64,000 nucleotides of DNA, taken from NCBI RefSeq assembly GCF_003987135.1, contig NZ_PIPJ01000004.1, positions 1 to 64,000 on the forward strand, given 5' to 3'. This document shows, one piece after another, positions 1 through 7,814 of this stretch; the first letter of the stretch is position 1, and every line of letters begins with the position of its first letter. This DNA comes from Aliidiomarina iranensis. GTDB taxonomy: Bacteria; Pseudomonadota; Gammaproteobacteria; Enterobacterales; Alteromonadaceae. Below the pieces are notes generated by a model that saw only the letters and a list, made by a program, of their open reading frames with translations, was not told the DNA's origin and made no database searches. Both the position numbers and the translations under genes were made by a program.

Positions 1-382
1 AGGCATTAAAACGCTTCACACTCACCACTCCCGCATGATTCACCCGCTGCGCTTGCCCAAGTGCATTAAAATCACTCTGCGTGCTGATAAGCTCACCGTT
101 CTCATAGCGCGCCACCACATACCGCCCCGATGCATCAAACTGAGTTTCTGATTGCCGATAAATGCGCTTGCCCTCATTTAGCTGCAAGCCACTACCACCG
201 CAACTACCGGCATAATGCAAACTACACACCGTCGTGCGGATTTGATTCCCATAACATCATCATTCTGTTCAGCACTTGCAAAGGGGGGGTAAAAAAACAT
301 TGTTTGGGATATCTTGTGCTTTAGCAGTACCACTAAGCAAAAAGAGGCTAGCTAGTAGAAATAAAACGTTGAATGTGCGCAT
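1..382 (-). pseudogene. RHS-repeat protein remnant with signal peptide, frame-disrupted
   Basis: A start codon at 382 with a good ribosome site (AAGGA) opens a clear Sec signal peptide ending in TAKAQ. The frame stops at 269, just past a run of seven C (seven G on the plus strand) next to seven T. From about 256 down to the window edge the same frame is open again for about 85 codons. It reads like the interior of an RHS/YD-repeat protein, with a YGN element, a 'DASGRYVV' element and a 'NALGQ' element. Normal RHS proteins carry hundreds of residues before such repeats, so this looks like a signal-peptide start joined to an internal RHS segment with at least one frameshift. It could also be a phase-variable gene cut by the window edge. 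Family assignment rests on motif style only. Confidence 0.5.
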
Positions 383-650
383 TTTTAGGCGTCCTTGTAG
401 AGAATACATCCTCAAAATTAGAGGTTTTGTACGCTCCATATCAGCCAACAATGATTCGCACGGGTTTATTTTTAAACGATAAATAACAATAAGCAAACAA
501 TTTATTAAGTAAATTGTAACAAAATGTTACTGAGTGTTTAATTTCATCAATTTCAGGCGGTAACGAATTAGTACGTTTAGCCTTGCCTAATTCCATGCTA
601 TAACAACTACTTCAATACCTTTGTGTATTTATTCTAAGAGGAAATTTGCC

Positions 651-1247
651 ATGGAACTCACCCACTGGATTCTAATTGCGGTGCTGGTTATTGCTGTATT
701 TTATGCAATCGGCATTTACAACAAATTGGTTACACTGAAAAATCGGTTCGAGAATGCGTTTGCACAAATTGATGTGCAATTGAAACGCCGCTACGATTTA
801 ATTCCCAACCTAGTTGAAGTAGCGAAATCTTATTTAAAGCACGAGCGCGAAACCCTTGAAGCCGTTGTGCAAGCGCGGAATCAAGCGGCAGCAGCATTGG
901 AAGGTGCTTCTGCAAACCCGGGTGACGCAAAAGCTATGGGGAATTTAGCCGGTGCCGAAGGCGCACTTGGCAGCGCCATGGGCCGCTTAAACGTGGTAAT
1001 GGAAGCCTACCCTGATTTGAAAGCCAACCAGAACATGGCACAACTCAGCGAAGAGCTAACCAGCACCGAAAATAAAGTAGCATTCTCACGCCAAGCGTTT
1101 AATGATTCAGTGATGGAATACAACACCTATCGCCAATCGTTCCCACCAGTGGTATTTGCTGGTTTAGTAGGGCATGGCGAAGATGCAAGTTTGTTGCAGT
1201 TTGAAGATCGTGAAGCTATTCAAGAAGCACCGAAAGTTGAATTTTAA
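651..1247 (+). CDS. lemA: LemA family protein
   Basis: 198-residue LemA protein. One N-terminal membrane helix (about residues 5-22) is followed by the family signature 'YNxLVxLKNRFENAFAQIDVQLKRRYDLIPNL', here at about residues 24-55, and then by a helical domain. An ATG at 621 is in frame, but the ATG at 651 is preceded by AAGAGGA at 8-15 bp and puts the membrane helix at the very N-terminus, so 651 is chosen. LemA proteins are membrane-anchored with a helical-bundle domain, and their biochemical role is poorly defined. The M48 metallopeptidase gene starts 17 bp downstream, a frequent pairing, so the two probably form one operon and may act together in envelope protein quality control. Confidence 0.93.
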   Translation: MELTHWILIAVLVIAVFYAIGIYNKLVTLKNRFENAFAQIDVQLKRRYDLIPNLVEVAKSYLKHERETLEAVVQARNQAAAALEGASANPGDAKAMGNLAGAEGALGSAMGRLNVVMEAYPDLKANQNMAQLSEELTSTENKVAFSRQAFNDSVMEYNTYRQSFPPVVFAGLVGHGEDASLLQFEDREAIQEAPKVEF

Positions 1248-1263
1248 CGGCTAGGGAAACTAA

Positions 1264-3222
1264 ATGTCGGTAATGAATTTCTTTGAACATCAAGCTATCG
1301 CAAGGCGCAATACGCGATTGCTCGTTGTTCTATTCGGAGTAGCGGTAATTTCTCTGCTACTACTCACCGGGCTTCTTGTAGCTGCCTTCACCGGTGGCAT
1401 GAGTGCAATGGATGAGGAAGCCGCAGGTGGTGGCGAATTTCTGTTTCACTGGGATATCATTGTTGCTGTGATGGGCATGACCCTCTCTGCCATTAGCCTT
1501 GCCGTAGTATTCAAATGGTATCAACTAAAAGGTGGTGGCAAAGTTGTAGCTGAAAGCCTTGGCGGCCGCCGCTTATCTCCCGATAGTAACGATGCCACTG
1601 AACGGAAAGTGCTTAACGTAGTAGAGGAAATGGCCATCTCGGCTAATATGCCAGTGCCGCCGGTTTATTTAATGGAGCAAGAGCAAGGTATTAATGCGTT
1701 TGCGGCTGGTTACTCACCGCGTGATGCGGTGATTGGGGTTACTCGCGGGTGTGTTGAGAATCTCACGCGCGATCAACTCCAAGGCGTTATTGCCCATGAA
1801 ATGGCACACATCTTGAACGGTGATATGCGAATGAATATTCGCATTATTGCTATTTTAAACGGCATTTTATTTATTTCTCATGCCGGCTATCTACTGCTGC
1901 GCAGTGGCATGTATAGCCGCAGAAATGAAAAGAATCCTCTTCCTTTCATTGGTATCGGTTTGCTCATTATAGGGGCGATTGGCGTGCTCTTTGGCAATAT
2001 AATTAAGGCCGCCGTAAGCCGACAACGAGAGTATTTAGCCGACGCCTCAGCAGTGCAATTTACTCGTAATCCCGAAGGTATTGGCGGTGCATTAGAACAA
2101 ATTGGTGCGCTTACGGCCGATAAAGGCCAAGGCAGTAAAGTGGAAAGTAAAAACGCCGATGAAGCTTCGCATTTATTTTTCGGCCAAGCTGTTAGTAAAG
2201 CTGTTTCATTATTTGCTACTCACCCACCACTGGCAAAGCGAATAAAACGTGTGCGCCCCGATTGGGATGGAAAATTTCGCAGCAACCCAAAAGAGCAGCT
2301 TGCTGAAGAACTCGAATCTAACGCCAAGCTCACAGAAAAAGAACGCATGGCACAGCGAATGGCTGTTCTTGGCAGTGCTACCGGTGTTCTTGGAGCGGGC
2401 GGTGGTATGGCGGCAACATTACCTGAAGGTATGATAACTGGCGAATATTCTCAGGGTGGGCAAGTGCTTACCGAGGGTATTGTAGCGGCGGCCGTGATCG
2501 ATGAAGCCATGCGCACAGAAGTTCGCCAGCAAGCCGGTGCGAAAGCGCTTGTGTTTGCGATGGCGCTCAGTGCCGATAGCAGTGTTCGTAGCGAGCAACT
2601 AAGTATTATTGCTAACGATCACAATAAGGAGCTGCAGCAGCGCTCGGAAAACGATTTCCAAAAGATTTCTGAATTACCTTTAGAACAACGCTTGCCTCTA
2701 ATCGAGCTTTCGGTGCCGGCATTGAAATCACTGGAAAAACAAGAAGCCTACCAGGTACTCGCCACACTTGATAAGTTAGTGGCCGCCGACAAACAAGTTT
2801 CTTTGTATGAATGGTGTTTGGTGCAAATGTTGCAACGATATGTGCGAGCCGAATTTGAGCCCAATAAACGTGTAGGTAAAGTTGGTATTCGCAAGCAATC
2901 AGATGCCGAGTTTACGTTATCGGTGTTGGCTTGGTACGGCCACGAAACCGATGGCGAAGCCGAAGCTGCTTTTGCTGCCGGTGCTCAAGTGTTAGCTAAA
3001 AATCTACAGCCTTACCGCCAGCAACCTTTTAACTTTGCCGAGCTCAGTGATTGCTTAGATCGAATTGATCAGTGGTCGGTGCAAGAGAAAGAGCAAATCG
3101 TAAAAGCATGGCTAGTGTGTGCCAAAAACGATGGCGAGATTAATTTGGTTGAGCGCAAACTACTCACTACGCTTTCGGCTTGTATTGGTGAGCCACTACC
3201 GCCCGAATCTGAGCCGCAATAG
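1264..3222 (+). CDS. HtpX-like M48 zinc metallopeptidase with long C-terminal extension
   Basis: 652-residue membrane peptidase. Hydrophobic helices lie at about 18-43 and 63-85. The zinc motif HEMAH is at residues 178-182, and the third ligand is probably Glu256 in 'REYLADA'. Two further helices follow the HExxH motif, as in HtpX. A typical HtpX is about 290 residues; here some 300 more residues follow the 'ATHPPLAKRI' end of the peptidase. The last part ('CAKNDGEINLVERKLL') resembles a TerB-like helical module, which is an inference from pattern. Family knowledge predicts degradation of damaged membrane proteins at the inner membrane. The gene follows lemA by 17 bp. Its last 56 bp overlap the 3' end of the convergent hydrolase gene. 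Confidence 0.88.
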   Translation: MSVMNFFEHQAIARRNTRLLVVLFGVAVISLLLLTGLLVAAFTGGMSAMDEEAAGGGEFLFHWDIIVAVMGMTLSAISLAVVFKWYQLKGGGKVVAESLGGRRLSPDSNDATERKVLNVVEEMAISANMPVPPVYLMEQEQGINAFAAGYSPRDAVIGVTRGCVENLTRDQLQGVIAHEMAHILNGDMRMNIRIIAILNGILFISHAGYLLLRSGMYSRRNEKNPLPFIGIGLLIIGAIGVLFGNIIKAAVSRQREYLADASAVQFTRNPEGIGGALEQIGALTADKGQGSKVESKNADEASHLFFGQAVSKAVSLFATHPPLAKRIKRVRPDWDGKFRSNPKEQLAEELESNAKLTEKERMAQRMAVLGSATGVLGAGGGMAATLPEGMITGEYSQGGQVLTEGIVAAAVIDEAMRTEVRQQAGAKALVFAMALSADSSVRSEQLSIIANDHNKELQQRSENDFQKISELPLEQRLPLIELSVPALKSLEKQEAYQVLATLDKLVAADKQVSLYEWCLVQMLQRYVRAEFEPNKRVGKVGIRKQSDAEFTLSVLAWYGHETDGEAEAAFAAGAQVLAKNLQPYRQQPFNFAELSDCLDRIDQWSVQEKEQIVKAWLVCAKNDGEINLVERKLLTTLSACIGEPLPPESEPQ

Positions 3223-4117
3223 TGGCTGGATCTTCTTGCATAAAGCAGTGCCCACCTTGTATTTCGTTAACCGATAAATTGGGGTGGGCTGCTTTCCACG
3301 TTGCCATTGATTTATTTAAAAACGGGTAGGTATCTTTGCCTATCCATACAAAGGTAGGCACCGTAACCGAGCGGATATCTCGCCATAATTTGGGCGCGTA
3401 GGTGCTAAATATCTCGGCTTCGCGTTCCGGTAAACATTTTAATTGTTTCCCTTCGCTTGTGCCTTCCATTGCATGTTGAACATACGCGGCTAGTGCCTCT
3501 TCTTGCCACCCCCGGAACATACCACGGCCCCGGAGGGCATCCATGGCCGCCTTTTCATCCGGCCACAACATACGCCTACGGCGAGCCTTTTTCGCCACCG
3601 GGTTTAAACCAATGCGCCCAAGCGGCAGCGCCCAGCGAATCATACTTGGCGGAAAAAGCATTGGATCGAGCAACAATAATTGCGTAAATAGCTGCTGATC
3701 TGCAGAACTCATTAAACTGGTGAGGGCGCCACCAAAACTATGCCCCATGCCGATATGGGGCACATTAGGATATTCAGCCGCATAATGCCGCCATGTTTCG
3801 GCGGCCAACTCACTTGAACGGTTCCAACCCACAAACTTACCGCCATGCTCGCTATCGCCATGGCCTTGGGCATCATGTAAGAAAATATCAAACGAAGGCG
3901 CAAGCTGTTGCCACAGTGGCAAATACGTAAGGCCGGAATAACTATTACCATGAATAAAATGCAACACAGGAAGGCCGCGAGCTGGCGTGCGCACACCTTG
4001 CAACAAAAAGCCCTCGGGTGCAGAAAACTGCCAGCGTAGCCAATTAATACCGCCAATATTTAATTCTGCTTCTTGTTGCGCTTGCTGTTGCGTTTGTTGT
4101 TGCGTTGGTTGTTGCAT
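3167..4117 (-). CDS. Alpha/beta hydrolase
   Basis: 316-residue alpha/beta-hydrolase fold protein without a signal peptide. The oxyanion-side motif 'HFIHGNSYSG' lies at about 53-62, the nucleophile elbow GHSFGG carries Ser127, and a C-terminal 'GGHCFM' supplies the likely catalytic His. The substrate cannot be inferred; relatives include esterases, haloperoxidases and lysophospholipases. The first 15 residues are a Gln-rich stretch made by a 12-bp tandem repeat (4073-4117) and are probably disordered. Translation could begin later, but no better start is visible. The 3' end overlaps the M48 peptidase gene by 56 bp on the opposite strand. Confidence 0.85.
   Translation of the reverse strand: MQQPTQQQTQQQAQQEAELNIGGINWLRWQFSAPEGFLLQGVRTPARGLPVLHFIHGNSYSGLTYLPLWQQLAPSFDIFLHDAQGHGDSEHGGKFVGWNRSSELAAETWRHYAAEYPNVPHIGMGHSFGGALTSLMSSADQQLFTQLLLLDPMLFPPSMIRWALPLGRIGLNPVAKKARRRRMLWPDEKAAMDALRGRGMFRGWQEEALAAYVQHAMEGTSEGKQLKCLPEREAEIFSTYAPKLWRDIRSVTVPTFVWIGKDTYPFLNKSMATWKAAHPNLSVNEIQGGHCFMQEDPATIAAQIRAVVAHQYKPKA
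4073..4117 (-). repeat. 12-bp tandem repeat in hydrolase N-terminus
   Basis: Nearly four copies of a 12-bp unit of the form ttgttgcgtttg, in frame at the start of the hydrolase gene and encoding Q-Q-Q-T/A. One of many short tandem duplications in this window. Confidence 0.8.
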
Positions 4118-4181
4118 CGCACGTCCTGATTTCGCTTTACTTTGTATGTTTACAATTTTGCTTACGGCTACACATTCTGCA

Positions 4182-5618
4182 CTACATCCAACGCTTATTG
4201 TTGTGTGCTGTGAGCGCTAATATATCCCGCTGAAGCGCTTCTGCTTTCTCTTTCGCCATGCAGGAAATAGATAACGAGCCACCGGCTGTATCAATGGTTA
4301 ACGTACACAAATTAAAGTAACGGGAAAATGGATTAGAACTAATACGAACACGCTGCATCTTTGCCGCAGGTGCCCAGCGTTCACTTACGCCAAATAAACC
4401 GCTTTTAACCGCTATCCAACCACCGTGATAATGCCAAGCAAAATTCCGCCACCAAAGCACCCTTAGTAATAAAATAAGCACCGCAACACCTACACCAGCC
4501 CAAGGGTTAAATACCCAGCCCACAATAACACTTGGAATGAGCCAATAGCGCGGAATAAGAATTTTGTGTACCCGGTGCCAATGGGGTTCGGGCAACTGCA
4601 AATCATCGCTAATGAGGCTTCGGTTATAACGATGCAAAACAGGCACAGTGAAACGCCCTTCTGCTTTATCATTGATACCCCCGGCTTGCAAAATACGCAG
4701 CTGCCAGCGGCTTAAGATTCGGGCTACTAACCCTTGCCGAAACTCAATTAGCTGAAGTTTCGGAATACGAAAACTTCGCGATAAACTCCCTATCAAGCCG
4801 GCGGTGTAAGCTACGCGATCGCCTTGTCGCTGCAAGTGGTAGCCATAATATTGATTAAAGAAAAATAAAATAGCGCCGGCCAATACGACAACAAGCGCTG
4901 CGGCACCAATACCCGTTAAAACTAAAGCGGCCTGCCACACTGAGTTAAAACTCGCTACGAAACTCTCAACACGGTCAATCACATAACTAGAGATCATTTC
5001 GTTGGAAAACAATAACGCCGCTAACACACCTACCACTAACAGGGCATTTTGAATAAGCCCTACGCGTAAAATCTCAGAGCGCGGCAGTTTCAGTTCAAAA
5101 TCTACTGTGCCATCGGCGTACTCACCCGCACCTTCGCTATCACCTTCTTTTACTTTCAAGGTATTTAAGATATCGCGCTGCAGGCGTTCGGCCAACTCTT
5201 CGCTTAATCCTGCCACCTCTACCTCAGAGCCTTTGCTACCTGCGCTTTGTAGTTGCAGAATGGCTAGCTTAAAGGGTTTAAACCAAATAGGGCGGCGAAT
5301 ATCCGCTTGTTGTATGCGATCGTAATCGAGATTCAGTTCCGAGCGTTTAAACACGCCTTGGCGCACACGTATCCGTTCAGCCTCTAACACGTAAGAAAAT
5401 CGGCGGTAGCGCAAAAATGTTGCTAACAGCAAAATTATAAATATGGCGCCTACGGCCACGGGCCACCAGTGCAATAAACTACGTAACCCCACAAATATAG
5501 CTACAAGGCCAGGTAATGCGTTATAAAGGTGCTTAATCGTTAAACGAACGCTACTGATGAAGAAGAAGATTAACGAAATTAATGGCAAACGTTGCCAATT
5601 CAGAGTTTCTGAATTCAT
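4182..5618 (-). CDS. PH-domain membrane protein (YdbT-like)
   Basis: 478-residue inner-membrane protein of the YdbT type with repeated bacterial PH (bPH2) domains. Paired hydrophobic helices at about 27-68, 185-260 and 350-390 alternate with soluble PH-like segments carrying the 'RxxYVLExERIRVRQGVFxR' and 'DYDRIQQADI' patterns typical of the family. Its start codon overlaps the stop of the preceding gene (ATGA, 5615-5618), so translation is coupled to the YdbS-like partner. In Bacillus, YdbS/YdbT relatives are linked to resistance to envelope-active compounds. The role here is unknown. Confidence 0.85.
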   Translation of the reverse strand: MNSETLNWQRLPLISLIFFFISSVRLTIKHLYNALPGLVAIFVGLRSLLHWWPVAVGAIFIILLLATFLRYRRFSYVLEAERIRVRQGVFKRSELNLDYDRIQQADIRRPIWFKPFKLAILQLQSAGSKGSEVEVAGLSEELAERLQRDILNTLKVKEGDSEGAGEYADGTVDFELKLPRSEILRVGLIQNALLVVGVLAALLFSNEMISSYVIDRVESFVASFNSVWQAALVLTGIGAAALVVVLAGAILFFFNQYYGYHLQRQGDRVAYTAGLIGSLSRSFRIPKLQLIEFRQGLVARILSRWQLRILQAGGINDKAEGRFTVPVLHRYNRSLISDDLQLPEPHWHRVHKILIPRYWLIPSVIVGWVFNPWAGVGVAVLILLLRVLWWRNFAWHYHGGWIAVKSGLFGVSERWAPAAKMQRVRISSNPFSRYFNLCTLTIDTAGGSLSISCMAKEKAEALQRDILALTAHNNKRWM

Positions 5619-6199
5619 TCCGGCTTTTCCTCCGGCGAACTATCCGCTGCCTGCTCTTGCTCTGATTTACTTGACGATTCACTGCTCGCGGAGCCACTCG
5701 AGGCGGAAGTGATAGCGCCATCTTCCAACACTTCATCCCGAATTTTGGCAATCAAGTTGTTGCGAATATCCTCGGCTACTTCGGGCGCTAGCCCCGGAAT
5801 CGTTAAATCCGAACCCATGCCACCGGCCGTAAAAAGCTTTAACCGTGATAGGCCAAGCATGCGCTCCACTGGCCCGCGTTCGATTTCTAAATGCTGGAGC
5901 CGATTATGGGTAACGGCGGTTTCTCGGTGCCAAAGTGCGCCCAAGCGAAAACGCACTACATCGGTTTCTAGCGCATAACTGGTTACGCGGCAGCGCGCTG
6001 GTGCCCAGAATAAAACGAGAGTTATCCACAAAACGAATATCGCAGTGGCAACGGCAAGTGGAATCCAAGTTGGTAATTTTTCTAGCCAAATTGCGGCAAC
6101 TAAGGCCGCAATAAAAAAGGGCCCAAGAAATAGGCTATTGCCCACGCGTAATTGATTTTTATAATTAGGTTTTACAGGTATCCATTGAATTTCATTCAT
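5615..6199 (-). CDS. PH-domain membrane protein (YdbS-like)
   Basis: 194-residue protein with two adjacent membrane helices (about 22-65) followed by one bPH2 domain containing 'ALETDVVRFRLGALWHRETAVTHNRLQHLEIERGPVERMLG'-type sequence at about 77-120, which is the YdbS pattern. The C-terminus (about 160-194) is a low-complexity Ser/Glu-rich tail that is probably disordered. It is the first gene of a two-gene operon, with its stop overlapping the start of the larger YdbT-like gene. The pair probably forms a membrane complex. Confidence 0.85.
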   Translation of the reverse strand: MNEIQWIPVKPNYKNQLRVGNSLFLGPFFIAALVAAIWLEKLPTWIPLAVATAIFVLWITLVLFWAPARCRVTSYALETDVVRFRLGALWHRETAVTHNRLQHLEIERGPVERMLGLSRLKLFTAGGMGSDLTIPGLAPEVAEDIRNNLIAKIRDEVLEDGAITSASSGSASSESSSKSEQEQAADSSPEEKPE

Positions 6200-6413
6200 G
6201 TTTATGAGTGTTCCTAATCGTTATTCTTCTGCACAATATGAAGGGAATGATAAACTGATTTAGCCCTATATTACGGTGTTGATCATGAAACGCCAGTGGC
6301 TATTTACATTCTTATACAATTTCGTTGTTTCCAAAACACAGTTTTTCTTCAATACTTAAGAACTTTCATCGAGTTTGTGTTCTATTCAGTTACGAATAAT
6401 CACTAGGAATACT

Positions 6414-7310
6414 ATGGATCGGTTACGCAATTTTCTGATATTTAACGCACTGCTTACTGTATTAGCTCTTGCCCCAAGCCTCCCGGCTGCGGCATTACAA
6501 GCCGATACGCAAGCCGAGCGCATTGAGTGGGTGATTAACACAGCACCACCTTTTCACATTGTATCCGGCCCTCTTGCGGGGTTCGGTATCTGCGATGTAT
6601 TAATCGATATTATTGATGAAAGTTTGCCTGATTTGGAGAGCAATAAAACAATCTTGCCGCAAACCCGTATCACTCAGCAATTCGATCGAAACTATAATCA
6701 GTGCTTTCCATGCATGATTCATCGGCCTGCATCGAGCTCGGCGATTTACACCAACCCAACACATTTTTATTATCCTCATGGCATTATCACTACCGCCGAG
6801 CATGCGAAAACTATCACCACAGCCTACGGCAACCCGGTGAACCTCAGCGCATTGATTCTTGATGCCAACTTTCAACTTGGGTATCCCGCGGGCCGCCGTT
6901 ACCCCTCGTTGCAACACATTATCGATGGCTCGGCTGATACCGATATCACGCGAGTTGTTCACACTGGCGAGAATGCAACCGTGGCCATTCTCGCCATGAT
7001 TAAATCGGGGCGTATCGATTACACCATTGAATATCAGATTTTAAATAACTTTGATAAGAGCAGCTCAACCGAACCCTCCCTTGAATTTATCCCCATTGCG
7101 GAAACCGAGGGTTCCTTTGTACTCGGCGCCATTGGCTGCACTAACAACGAGTGGGGGCAAAATATGGTTCGTAAGATGAATACTGTTCTGCCCGAAGTGC
7201 GCCAGCACCCACGGTTTTTGGAAATATTAGATTTATGGTTCCGCGATACACCTGATTCTGAGCCATATCGCGAACTTCTTCGTAATCGGGTGTGGCAAAG
7301 TAACCACTAG
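6414..7310 (+). CDS. Periplasmic solute-binding-like protein (TIGR02285-like)
   Basis: 298 residues from the ATG at 6414, which has TAGGA 5-10 bp upstream and directly begins a Sec signal peptide (about 1-27). The alternative start at 6375 would add 13 residues before it. The mature part resembles the periplasmic binding protein-like fold of ABC extracellular solute-binding proteins: an early 'EWVINTAPPFH' strand, a 'GxGICDVLID' helix start and a later 'GRIDYTIEY' element. I believe it fits the TIGR02285 family, known only as conserved hypothetical. Two closely spaced Cys ('CFPC') are present. No permease or ATPase gene is adjacent, so a transport role is not supported by context. Confidence 0.7.
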   Translation: MDRLRNFLIFNALLTVLALAPSLPAAALQADTQAERIEWVINTAPPFHIVSGPLAGFGICDVLIDIIDESLPDLESNKTILPQTRITQQFDRNYNQCFPCMIHRPASSSAIYTNPTHFYYPHGIITTAEHAKTITTAYGNPVNLSALILDANFQLGYPAGRRYPSLQHIIDGSADTDITRVVHTGENATVAILAMIKSGRIDYTIEYQILNNFDKSSSTEPSLEFIPIAETEGSFVLGAIGCTNNEWGQNMVRKMNTVLPEVRQHPRFLEILDLWFRDTPDSEPYRELLRNRVWQSNH

Positions 7311-7337
7311 CGATTAACTAAAAATAAAGAGGCAATT

Positions 7338-7814
7338 ATGATTCAAGAAAACGATAAGATTCCAACCGGTAGCCTAACGAAAAAAGGGGTTATTGGTACC
7401 GAGCAATTCGATCCTGCTCAGGCTTTTGCGAAAGGCACGCACGTGCTATTTGCTGTGCCGGGTGCTTTTACGCCTACATGCTCAGAGCAGCATTTACCGG
7501 GTTATGTGCGTTTAGCTAACGAATTTGCCGATAAAGGCGTTGCTGGCATTTATTGTTTAGCCGCCAATGATGCGTTTGTAATGGCGGCATGGGCTAAAGA
7601 TCAGGAAGTTGGCGAGAGCGTAACGATGCTTTCTGATGGCGATGCAAGCTGGGCCCAAAGCATTGGTTTAACCATGGATACGGGCGCGTTTGGTGGCGTT
7701 CGTACCCAACGTTTTGCAATGATTATTCGTGATGGTGTTTTAACGAATTTATTTGTAGAAGGCCCGAAGGCCTTTGAAGTAAGTTCCGCCGAGCACGTAC
7801 TCAAGCACCTATAA
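7338..7814 (+). CDS. Peroxiredoxin (Prx5 family)
   Basis: 158-residue thiol peroxidase of the Prx5/AhpC-TSA class that reduces hydrogen peroxide and organic peroxides. The peroxidatic Cys48 lies in 'PGAFTPTCSEQHLPGY', the Prx5 signature, and a second Cys is at about 73. Family knowledge suggests recycling by glutathione/glutaredoxin, but no fused glutaredoxin domain is present. No signal peptide is seen, so it is cytoplasmic. AGAGG lies 6-10 bp before the start. The last 6 bp overlap the convergent recD gene. Confidence 0.93.
   Translation: MIQENDKIPTGSLTKKGVIGTEQFDPAQAFAKGTHVLFAVPGAFTPTCSEQHLPGYVRLANEFADKGVAGIYCLAANDAFVMAAWAKDQEVGESVTMLSDGDASWAQSIGLTMDTGAFGGVRTQRFAMIIRDGVLTNLFVEGPKAFEVSSAEHVLKHL

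Noticed and set aside
516-530. Inverted repeat gtaaca-aaa-tgttac upstream of lemA
   Set aside because: The arms are six bases in AT-rich sequence, too short to claim an operator, and no promoter elements could be tied to it.
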